Shown here piece by piece: positions 1 to 5,424 of a stretch of 5,424 nt of DNA. Positions within the stretch are counted from its first letter, which is position 1. Each line of letters begins with the position of its first letter. The translations under genes and the position numbers were made by a program. A model generated the notes under the pieces. The model was not told where the DNA came from. It ran no database searches and worked only from the letters and a program-made list of their open reading frames with translations. The DNA is from Deltaproteobacteria bacterium RIFCSPHIGHO2_12_FULL_43_9 (GTDB lineage: Bacteria; Bdellovibrionota; O2-12-FULL-43-9): assembly GCA_001798265.1 (NCBI GenBank), contig MGRR01000077.1, positions 1,162 to 6,585 on the forward strand. Reading direction: 5' to 3'.

Positions 1-1527
1 ACGGTTCTTGTTGTTCCTGGTGCAGGTATTACACACGCAATGAGTGGAATTGCTGAGGCATTTTTGGATGGGATCCCATTATTGGTGATCTCAAGTGGTG
101 CGAGGGGGGATATTGGAAAGGAGTATCAGCTCCACCAAATAGAGCAATCTACAATTTTGAAATCAATTACCAAAAAAACCTTTCGTCTGAACAAACATTC
201 CAAAATAATTACAAAAATTTATAAGGCATATGAAATAGCAACATCTGGCACGCCGGGTCCGGTTTTTTTGGAGATACCTGCCGAGGTGCAGCACTTTTCA
301 GGAGGGGTAAAAAGGCTGGAGCGATTCGTGCCAAAAGGGAGACGAAAAAAGATAGATCAGAACAAGATTCTAAAGGCCGCGAATATTTTAGTTAATGCCA
401 AGAGGCCTGGAATTTATCTTGGTTGGGGAGCCAGAGAATCAAGGCAGTATTCGATCCGGTTAGCAGAGCTTCTTTGCGCGCCTGTTTCTACTACAATGCA
501 GGGTATAAGTGCATTTCCGGCGGATCATCCACTCCATACTGGTATGGGTTTTGGAGGTGCGGCTGTACCGGCTGCGGAGAAAGCGTTTCAGGATTGTGAT
601 TGTTTGCTTGCGGTTGGGGCCAGATTCTCGGAGTTTGCCACAGCCAGCTACTCTTTGCCTGTCCCAAAAAATCTGATTCATGTCGATATCAATCCAGATG
701 TTTTTAATAAGAATTACAAGGCGAAGCTAACCATAGAGGGGGATGCGCGGGAAGTTTTACAATCGCTAACCAGATATGTTGAAAAACTCATTAAGCCTAG
801 AACCAGTGGTGAAATGTGTAAACTGATAGAGAAGGAGAAGTTAGCTTACAAAAATCAATGGATTAAAACAGTAAATAAAAGTCAGGTAAGCCCTGGTCGT
901 TTTTTTAAAGAATTAGATGCTATTTTAGATGATGATGCGATTGTTACAGTTGATAGCGGAAACCACACGTTTTTAACAGCGGAACATCTTCCGATGTCAA
1001 AATCCAGATTTCTGATCTCACCGACCGATTTCAATGCTATGGGTTATGCCATTCCTGCGGCTATTGGAGCAAAGATATCTAATCGGGACAGAAGGGTAGT
1101 AAGTATTGTGGGTGACGGTGCATTTATGATGACAGGACTCGAGATCGTAACGGCAGCTACAAATAAGCTGGGATTAATATATTTCGTTTTTAAGGATGGT
1201 GAACTTGCCCAGATTTCCCAATTTCAGGGAATTCCATTTAATCGGAAGACATGCACCGTGTTAGGTGCGATAAAGATAGAGGGGGTTGCCAAAGCCACGA
1301 ATTCTGCATATCTGCAGATCAAAAACGATACAGAAATATCCAGGGTTATAAATGATGCATTCAGGATATCTGATTCTGGAAGGCCGGTTGTTGTAGAGGT
1401 GAATATAGACTATTCGAAAAGGACCCGGTTTACCAAAGGGGTGATTAAAGCAAATATAAAGCGAATACCACGAAGGGATAAGGTGCGAATTCTTGCCCGA
1501 GCCGTAAGCCGTCGCTTTACTGGCTAA
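1..1527 (+). CDS. Thiamine-diphosphate-dependent enzyme, acetolactate synthase-like (5' partial)
   Basis: The frame is open from base 1, so the gene begins upstream; the ATG at 40 is internal, because the preceding codons (VVPGAGITHA) already match the pyrimidine-binding domain. About 508 residues are visible. They comprise the end of the PYR domain (fragment residues 1-95, with GIAEAFLDGIPLLVIS and GTPGPVFLEIP), the central Rossmann-like domain (about 122-260) and the C-terminal diphosphate-binding domain (about 300-480). The last has GDG at 1111-1119 and the helix after it. The family cleaves or joins 2-keto acids or acyl-CoA derivatives using ThDP and Mg2+. The catalytic Glu of the PYR domain lies outside the window. 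Two features argue against true acetolactate synthase: KDG replaces the usual NN at 1192-1200, and GARFSEF (616-636) replaces the FAD-contacting GARFDDR. No small regulatory subunit follows. The superfamily is secure; the substrate is not predictable from this sequence. Confidence 0.9.
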   Translation, partial: TVLVVPGAGITHAMSGIAEAFLDGIPLLVISSGARGDIGKEYQLHQIEQSTILKSITKKTFRLNKHSKIITKIYKAYEIATSGTPGPVFLEIPAEVQHFSGGVKRLERFVPKGRRKKIDQNKILKAANILVNAKRPGIYLGWGARESRQYSIRLAELLCAPVSTTMQGISAFPADHPLHTGMGFGGAAVPAAEKAFQDCDCLLAVGARFSEFATASYSLPVPKNLIHVDINPDVFNKNYKAKLTIEGDAREVLQSLTRYVEKLIKPRTSGEMCKLIEKEKLAYKNQWIKTVNKSQVSPGRFFKELDAILDDDAIVTVDSGNHTFLTAEHLPMSKSRFLISPTDFNAMGYAIPAAIGAKISNRDRRVVSIVGDGAFMMTGLEIVTAATNKLGLIYFVFKDGELAQISQFQGIPFNRKTCTVLGAIKIEGVAKATNSAYLQIKNDTEISRVINDAFRISDSGRPVVVEVNIDYSKRTRFTKGVIKANIKRIPRRDKVRILARAVSRRFTG

Positions 1528-1587
1528 AATCTCAACATATTAATTTCATTAGTTTTTTTAAATTTCCTTACCCGCAGGCTATTACTA

Positions 1588-1615
1588 TTGACTTTCCTTG
1601 TACTATTAGTACAAT
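1588..1615 (+). promoter_or_regulatory. Sigma-70-type promoter of the helix-turn-helix regulator gene
   Basis: A -35 box TTGACT (1588-1593; consensus TTGACA) is followed after 16 bp by a -10 box TACAAT (1610-1615; consensus TATAAT). Transcription would begin near 1621-1623, giving a very short leader of about 20 nt that contains the ribosome site at 1628-1633. It is the only strong promoter match in the 113-bp gap, and it points at the gene starting at 1641. No convincing terminator separates it from the upstream enzyme gene, so some read-through is possible. The match is by eye; activity is inferred. Confidence 0.7.
1598..1614. promoter_or_regulatory. Perfect 17-bp palindromic operator overlapping the -10 box
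   Basis: TTGTACTA, one central T, then TAGTACAA: eight-base arms that are exact reverse complements. The right arm contains five of the six bases of the -10 element, and the left arm fills the spacer. A dimeric repressor bound here would block RNA polymerase. Operators of this size and placement are common for XRE/Cro-type regulators, and the gene immediately downstream encodes a protein with such a domain, so autorepression is the simplest inference. The core TACTATT also occurs at 1583-1589, overlapping the -35 box. The symmetry is directly seen; which protein binds it is inferred. Confidence 0.65.
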
Positions 1616-1627
1616 TCGCCCACCCCT

Positions 1628-1633
1628 AGGAGA
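1628..1633 (+). promoter_or_regulatory. Ribosome binding site of the regulator gene
   Basis: AGGAGA lies 7 nt before the ATG at 1641, a strong Shine-Dalgarno match at ideal spacing. It fixes the start of the 299-residue regulator. Confidence 0.8.
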
Positions 1634-1640
1634 AAAAGCA

Positions 1641-2540
1641 ATGGAATTTCATGTATTTATACAAGAAGCTAGAAAAGCTAGTTACGGGACTGCAATAGAG
1701 TTTTTTAATTCTCTTTCTAAAACATTGGATATTTCCTACGACTACTATGTAAAGATCGAGAAGGGGAAAAAACTTCCAAGGGCAGATAAAGCACTGCAGA
1801 TCGCACAATCACTGAAGATCAAAAATCTAAAAAGATACTTTTACCTATACGCAAAGGCCATGATGCCAACACCCGAGACAAAAAGGCTCTTTGCCTATAA
1901 TGAAGAAGATACACAGGTTCCTTCTCAGGATGTAGAAAATCTTCTATGGAAATACAAATCGCAGCTTCAATATCACCTGACGGATCAACAGATGAAGGCG
2001 CTGTCAGAATCATTTGAAGCCTACCGTATCTTCTCCGTTCTTCTCTACAATGATCTCGATATCTCCGCAGGAGACCTTGCGAAAATTATAGGAATAGGTG
2101 AGGCAGTTGTAACTGCTAAATTAAAACTTCTTGTTGAGAGTGGTGTTGTTTTACGCAATGAAGAGGAGAGGCGGTTTCATGTTGTTTCGAAATACATTAA
2201 ATATCCTGAAACCGATGTTTATAATTCCCTGAAAAGCATTTTCGATGATTATGACACCAGACTTCTCGCAAAGGGGCGAAGCCTTCATAGCCGCCATATA
2301 ATAAAAAAGACATCTTCGAAAAAGCTTGAGGAAATATTAAAAAGGCTTGACGAGACGGAGCGATTTGTCCAGGCGATTGAAGAAGATGATGAGACAAAGA
2401 ATAACAGGCTTATTTATTTAAATAGTCAGTTGGTAGAGCCTGAAGAGCTTGTGGCAAAACTTGATGACAAAAGTCAATCAGATACTACAGCGGGCCGCGC
2501 CTCCCTCCCTGTGGAACCTGAAAATCGTATTGAAGTTTAG
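1641..2540 (+). CDS. XRE-like helix-turn-helix regulator with second winged-helix-like lobe
   Basis: This 299-residue, soluble-looking protein has no signal peptide or membrane segment. Residues 4-60 resemble an XRE/Cro DNA-binding fold: the stretch ISYDYYVKIEKGKKLP (31-46) matches the recognition-helix end and the IExGKxxP signature, followed by the closing helix ALQIAQSL. Residues 113-185 look like a winged helix (DISAGDLAKIIGIGEAVVTAKLKLLVESGVV, split as helix, turn, recognition helix, then a basic beta-wing). Residues 215-270 form a charged helical segment ending in NNRLIYLNSQLVEPEE, reminiscent of the C-terminus of TIGR02147/DUF4423-type regulators; that comparison is from memory. The last 25 residues look disordered. 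The start is set by AGGAGA 7 nt upstream. It is transcribed alone from its own promoter, over a palindrome it may bind. Its targets are unknown; the neighbouring polysaccharide operon is a candidate only by proximity. Confidence 0.75.
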   Translation: MEFHVFIQEARKASYGTAIEFFNSLSKTLDISYDYYVKIEKGKKLPRADKALQIAQSLKIKNLKRYFYLYAKAMMPTPETKRLFAYNEEDTQVPSQDVENLLWKYKSQLQYHLTDQQMKALSESFEAYRIFSVLLYNDLDISAGDLAKIIGIGEAVVTAKLKLLVESGVVLRNEEERRFHVVSKYIKYPETDVYNSLKSIFDDYDTRLLAKGRSLHSRHIIKKTSSKKLEEILKRLDETERFVQAIEEDDETKNNRLIYLNSQLVEPEELVAKLDDKSQSDTTAGRASLPVEPENRIEV

Positions 2541-2554
2541 TCTTGACGTTCTGA

Positions 2555-2590
2555 GAGATTGCTTCGTCGCCTTTGGCTCCTCGCAATGAC
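2555..2590. repeat. Dispersed palindromic (REP/MITE-like) repeat in convergent gene gap
   Basis: This 36-bp unit starts GAGATTGCTTCGTCG and ends CCTCGCAATGAC. Outer arms ATTGC (2558-2562) and GCAAT (2583-2587) pair, as do inner arms GCC (2569-2571) and GGC (2575-2577) around a TTT loop; the segment between them pairs poorly. The GATTGCTTCGTCG...CCTCGCAATGAC pattern is one I recognise as a widespread intergenic repeat in several bacterial phyla. Only one copy lies in this window, so repetition in this genome is not demonstrated. It sits between two convergent 3' ends and lacks a T-tract on either strand, so it is not a classical intrinsic terminator, though it could protect transcript ends. 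Confidence 0.65.
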
Positions 2591-2601
2591 GTAAGCGTAG
2601 A

Positions 2602-4101
2602 TTATTTTATCTGATCCCTGATTTTGGTAGTCCCCTCTTGCTCCTCGTTATACCTATAATCCCGAGATTTAGAAGGATATTCAGTCAGAGGGGAGACGTG
2701 CCACTGTTTCATTGTTTTCGACTTCCTACCTGCAAAAAGTATCCCGAACATTGCTTCAACCCGCCATAAATGGTTAAGCGGGCGATAAAGAAAGACCTCA
2801 AGCACTGCCCCCCACGCGATTAACATAAGATCCCTGACCCTTTGAAACCGCGGAATCATCAGCTGTTCAATGGATATTGTTAGCAGGGATACCGAGATTG
2901 TGTACCAGATCATGGCAAGAAGGAGATAAGAGGTAATTCTTACGTCAATAATTCCAAAAATTAGCACTAATGGCAGAACCAGATAAGCGAATAATTCAAA
3001 AAAGGGACCAAATAGTTCCAAAATAACGTAGTATGGAAAAGCAAAAAGCCCGGCTAATTTGTTTCTGGGGTTCAAAAACATCCCTTTATGTGTCCACAGA
3101 GCCTGGGCCAGGCCCATCTGCCAGCGCCTTCTCTGAATATGTAGGGCACTGATTGTTGATGGGGTTACTGTCCAGCAAACCGTGTCAGGTACCAATCTTA
3201 TAGAATAGTGGACCTTACTTTTTGCCAGGTTTTCATGAAACCTCAGAATAAGTTCCATGTCTTCACCAAGCTGATCGATCCTGAATCCTCCAACTTTGAT
3301 TAAGAGATCCCGTCGGAACAGGCCAAACGCCCCGGAGATTATTAGGAGTGCATTCATTGCTGAAAATCCAAGCCTTCCAAAAATAAAGGCGCGTAAATAT
3401 TCCAGCGCTTGAATAAGGTGTATTCGTTCCTTCGGTGCGGAAACCGATTCTATCCGTCCAATTCGCCCGCTTGTTCCCTTGACCAGTCTTACAACTCCAC
3501 CGACAGCATCTGTCTGTTTCTTGGATGTCAGGGCTGGAAGTGCAATTTTTATCAATGCGTCGTTTTCAAGGAGTGAGTCGGCGTCTATTGTGCAGATATA
3601 GGGGGTTGTGGCCTGACCTATCCCGACATTAAGGGCATCCGACTTTCCACCACGCTCTTTATCAATGACCAGCAGGGTGGGATATATTTGCGATCTGTAA
3701 AGAGCCTTGACCGGCATGGAGGGGAGTTTATCGTTTGTCGCGACAGGTATTCTGTGAAGCGAGAAGGCTTTGATCAGCTGTGGAATGGAATCGTCATCAG
3801 AGCCATCATTTACAACAATAACCTCTTTGAGGGGATATTCCGCGAAGAGGAGGTATTTCGTTGCCCTGACAATTGTTGCCCCTTCATTGTAGGCGGGCAT
3901 GATTATTGTGATGGGGGGTAGAGATTTAGATTTAAGAAGTCTATAGTATAGTGCCCGATGAAGAACAAGTGGTTCTATCTTTAGTTGTATCCACGCAATC
4001 AATATGAGTATTAACTGGATGCTGTTTATCGCGATAAAATATATGAAGGTTGCTTTAACTAATAGCGTTAATAATGTTGAAAATTCCGAGGTTACTAACA
4101 T
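2602..4101 (-). CDS. Membrane family-2 processive glycosyltransferase (exopolysaccharide synthase-like)
   Basis: A 499-residue inner-membrane enzyme that should transfer sugar from a nucleotide-sugar to a growing polysaccharide. One N-terminal membrane segment (about 11-38) precedes a cytoplasmic GT-A domain: ITIIMPAYNEG (64-74), VVNDGS with Asp99, GGKSDALNVG (151-160), DxD at Asp173/Asp175, GED (279-281, catalytic-base position) and QRRRW (323-327, the QxxRW motif of processive synthases such as BcsA, PgaC and hyaluronan synthase). Hydrophobic stretches at about 352-388, 390-411 and 423-440 form the C-terminal membrane part, followed by a ~48-residue polar tail. All catalytic motifs are intact. 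Compared with PgaC, the Asp99-to-GGK interval is about 20 residues longer. It is the last gene of the operon; its start overlaps the upstream stop by 7 nt, and GGAGAGG lies 8 nt upstream. Sugar identity (glucose, GlcNAc or other) cannot be told from the motifs. No PilZ domain is present. Confidence 0.9.
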   Translation of the reverse strand: MLVTSEFSTLLTLLVKATFIYFIAINSIQLILILIAWIQLKIEPLVLHRALYYRLLKSKSLPPITIIMPAYNEGATIVRATKYLLFAEYPLKEVIVVNDGSDDDSIPQLIKAFSLHRIPVATNDKLPSMPVKALYRSQIYPTLLVIDKERGGKSDALNVGIGQATTPYICTIDADSLLENDALIKIALPALTSKKQTDAVGGVVRLVKGTSGRIGRIESVSAPKERIHLIQALEYLRAFIFGRLGFSAMNALLIISGAFGLFRRDLLIKVGGFRIDQLGEDMELILRFHENLAKSKVHYSIRLVPDTVCWTVTPSTISALHIQRRRWQMGLAQALWTHKGMFLNPRNKLAGLFAFPYYVILELFGPFFELFAYLVLPLVLIFGIIDVRITSYLLLAMIWYTISVSLLTISIEQLMIPRFQRVRDLMLIAWGAVLEVFLYRPLNHLWRVEAMFGILFAGRKSKTMKQWHVSPLTEYPSKSRDYRYNEEQEGTTKIRDQIK

Positions 4102-5162
4102 AGAGGTGGCCTCTCCAACCCCTCACCAAATGCTTTTAAACCAATGGATTCTTCTGCTAAAACCCGCTCATATAAATGATGGTCTTTTGCCGGTGGTTTC
4201 TCTTCCTTAAAGTAAGATACCCATCGATGAAGAGAAAGATAGCGGATTTGCCACGAATCATCGTTGATCGTGTTCTCCAGAATTGATCGCATAATCCCCT
4301 TGTCTGTTTCCTGACACAGAGAGGCGATTAAGGCCATACGCCTGATTATAACAGAAGGGTGTTTTAGAAACTGAGGTAGTAAATTTGTTGGAATTGGTAG
4401 GGGGATATCCGAGAAAAAATTTAATATGGCAAACTGAACCCCCTCATTATTACTCTTTTTAAGCAATTCCAGAAGGTGATCAGAGGTGGAGATGGCAAAT
4501 AGATCTTTTAATCCGTCGATTAGAGAAATTTGAGTGTAAGGGTCCTCTGTTTTTAACAGGGCATTTAACAAAAATGGGGTGGCTTCATTTCTGAACCTGG
4601 TTATCGATTCCATAAGATATATTCTGCAGGCTGGGGATTCGTTTTTAAATGAATCTAAAACTGTTGGAATTATTGAGGTGCCTGCTATCTGAAGCGCCAC
4701 CTCCTTGGAAAGGAGTCGCGTAAGGGTGTGATGGTGATTCCAGATTTTTTCTACCAGGGGGAGGTATTTTTTATCCTTTATATGCTTAACCAGAAGAAGC
4801 GCAGGTTGCAGCCGTCTTGGGTTTCTCGATTTTAGATTCTTTGTAATCCATGAACTGAGCGACGGATTCTCAACCAAAGTGCATAGATAATCATGATCGG
4901 CACCGGTAAATTTTTCAAGCAGGTCGAGGAGTAGGTGAATGGCAATGTCTCTTTCTTTTTTGCGGGTTAAAAGTTTTGGTGTAATCTCTTTTGTTGAAAT
5001 ATAAGATGTGATCTCCTCAAGCAGCTTTGATCTCAATGCATATGCTTTTTTCCCCTTTTTCGTTTTTATATAGATGTTACATGCCGTTATAAGCAGCAAT
5101 AAAAATATTGCGATTCCCCAGAATAATATTCCCCACTGCAGTATAGGAGATATTTGTATCAT
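4095..5162 (-). CDS. Membrane-anchored HEAT-repeat protein
   Basis: A 355-residue protein with one membrane segment near the N-terminus (about 8-29, GILFWGIAIFLLLLITAC), followed by the basic stretch YIKTKKGKK. By the positive-inside rule this leaves the bulk in the cytoplasm. From about residue 70 to 315 the sequence is a run of paired amphipathic helices of roughly 30-35 residues, such as HPSVIIRRMALIASL (268-282) and DDSWQIRYLSLHRW (301-314), typical of HEAT-like repeats. Such solenoids bind proteins and have no enzymatic activity. Placed between a receiver gene (9-nt gap) and a glycosyltransferase gene (7-nt overlap), it probably scaffolds or regulates the synthase at the inner membrane; this is inference. 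The ATG at 5162 leads directly into the membrane segment, but no good ribosome site precedes it (a GGAG at 5184-5181 is 18 nt away), so it is probably translated by coupling to the receiver gene. The individual repeats are degenerate. Confidence 0.8.
   Translation of the reverse strand: MIQISPILQWGILFWGIAIFLLLLITACNIYIKTKKGKKAYALRSKLLEEITSYISTKEITPKLLTRKKERDIAIHLLLDLLEKFTGADHDYLCTLVENPSLSSWITKNLKSRNPRRLQPALLLVKHIKDKKYLPLVEKIWNHHHTLTRLLSKEVALQIAGTSIIPTVLDSFKNESPACRIYLMESITRFRNEATPFLLNALLKTEDPYTQISLIDGLKDLFAISTSDHLLELLKKSNNEGVQFAILNFFSDIPLPIPTNLLPQFLKHPSVIIRRMALIASLCQETDKGIMRSILENTINDDSWQIRYLSLHRWVSYFKEEKPPAKDHHLYERVLAEESIGLKAFGEGLERPPLC
4110..4116 (-). promoter_or_regulatory. Ribosome binding site of the glycosyltransferase gene
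   Basis: On the minus strand GGAGAGG lies 8 nt before the ATG at 4101, inside the 3' end of the HEAT-repeat gene. It supports this start and suggests translational coupling with the upstream gene, whose stop codon (4097-4095) falls just after the new start. Confidence 0.6.
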
Positions 5163-5171
5163 AAGTGGTGT

Positions 5172-5424
5172 CTACTTGGGCTCCATCTGTTTTTTAACCC
5201 TAAGTAAAAGTTCCGGTATGCTAAACGGCTTTATAAGATAATCATCAGCCCCATGGCCAAGCGCGAAGGTAATATCGGTTTCCTGACTTTTGGCGGTAAT
5301 CAATATAACAGGGATCGCCTTCGTCTTTTTATCGTGCTTGAGGTCTGCCAACACCTCAAACCCGTCCTTTTCCGGGAGCATCACATCAAGAAGCACCAAC
5401 GAAGGTAGTTTTTCCTTCGCAGTC
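5172..5424 (-). CDS. Response-regulator receiver domain (5' partial)
   Basis: The frame is open to the right edge; 84 codons remain. The TTG at 5399 is an internal Leu of beta-strand 3, not a start. The phospho-acceptor Asp lies in LVLLDVMLP (Asp codon 5387-5385), the switch Thr in ILITAK (5297-5295) and the conserved Lys in LIKPF (5231-5229). The Asp-Thr and Asp-Lys distances (30 and 52 residues) equal those of CheY. The protein ends 18 residues after the Lys, at the end of the receiver fold, with no output domain following. It is therefore either a single-domain receiver lacking about 44 N-terminal residues here, or the C-terminal receiver of a longer hybrid kinase whose body is out of view. 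It lies 9 nt upstream of the HEAT-repeat gene, which suggests that the phosphorylation state is passed on by protein contact to the HEAT protein or glycosyltransferase. Confidence 0.92.
   Translation of the reverse strand, partial: TAKEKLPSLVLLDVMLPEKDGFEVLADLKHDKKTKAIPVILITAKSQETDITFALGHGADDYLIKPFSIPELLLRVKKQMEPK

Noticed and set aside
40..42. ATG as start of the ThDP enzyme.
   Set aside because: The 13 codons before it are open and match the conserved GPGxT region, so the true start is upstream of the window.
460..681. Minus-strand open frame inside the ThDP enzyme gene.
   Set aside because: It is wholly antisense to a well-conserved domain; its Arg- and Cys-rich translation looks like a shadow.
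1539..1559. Possible intrinsic terminator after the ThDP enzyme gene: ATTAAT, TTC loop, ATTAGT, then seven T.
   Set aside because: The stem is only six pairs, all A-T or G-T, too weak to be believed.
2541..2601. Bidirectional intrinsic terminator between the convergent genes.
   Set aside because: The hairpin is interrupted and no T-tract follows on either strand; it fits a dispersed repeat better.
3688..4210. Plus-strand open frames at 3688-3921 and 4004-4210.
   Set aside because: They lie antisense to the glycosyltransferase and HEAT genes, match no recognisable family, and are explained by the opposite-strand coding.
5397..5399. TTG as start of the receiver gene.
   Set aside because: It falls in the strand leading to the phospho-acceptor Asp; starting there would delete the first half of the receiver fold.

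Overview
The window carries five protein genes: two complete or near-complete on the left reading rightwards, and a tight three-gene operon on the right reading leftwards. Base composition is moderate, with A/T-leaning intergenic DNA. A membrane glycosyltransferase, a stand-alone-type receiver domain, a helix-turn-helix regulator of a two-lobed type and a dispersed palindromic repeat in a gene gap together suggest a free-living bacterium, probably Gram-negative (delta-proteobacterial, Nitrospira-like or a related uncultured lineage). That taxonomic guess is weak, because no marker gene is present.

Left part (1-1527, + strand): the C-terminal ~508 residues of a thiamine-diphosphate enzyme of the acetolactate-synthase superfamily. 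Its first part lies outside the window. Its cofactor motif has Lys-Asp where most relatives have Asn-Asn, and the FAD-contact region is not acetolactate-synthase-like, so its substrate should be left open.

Middle (1528-2601): a 113-bp gap holds a good sigma-70-type promoter (TTGACT, 16 bp, TACAAT). Its -10 element is embedded in a perfect 17-bp palindrome, and a strong ribosome site follows. This promoter drives a 299-residue regulator with an N-terminal XRE-like helix-turn-helix and a second, winged-helix-like lobe. The palindrome is most simply read as the operator of this gene, probably for autorepression. The 61-bp gap to the convergent operon contains one copy of a REP/MITE-like palindromic repeat.

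Right part (2602-5424, - strand): a receiver domain (5' part cut by the window edge), a membrane-anchored HEAT-repeat protein and a family-2 processive glycosyltransferase are packed with a 9-nt gap and a 7-nt overlap. The likely reading is an exopolysaccharide synthase with a dedicated phospho-signalling input and a protein-interaction scaffold. No PilZ or other c-di-GMP-binding domain is visible in these three genes. This triad, and the palindrome-controlled regulator beside it, are the parts most worth following up. The operon's promoter lies beyond the right edge.
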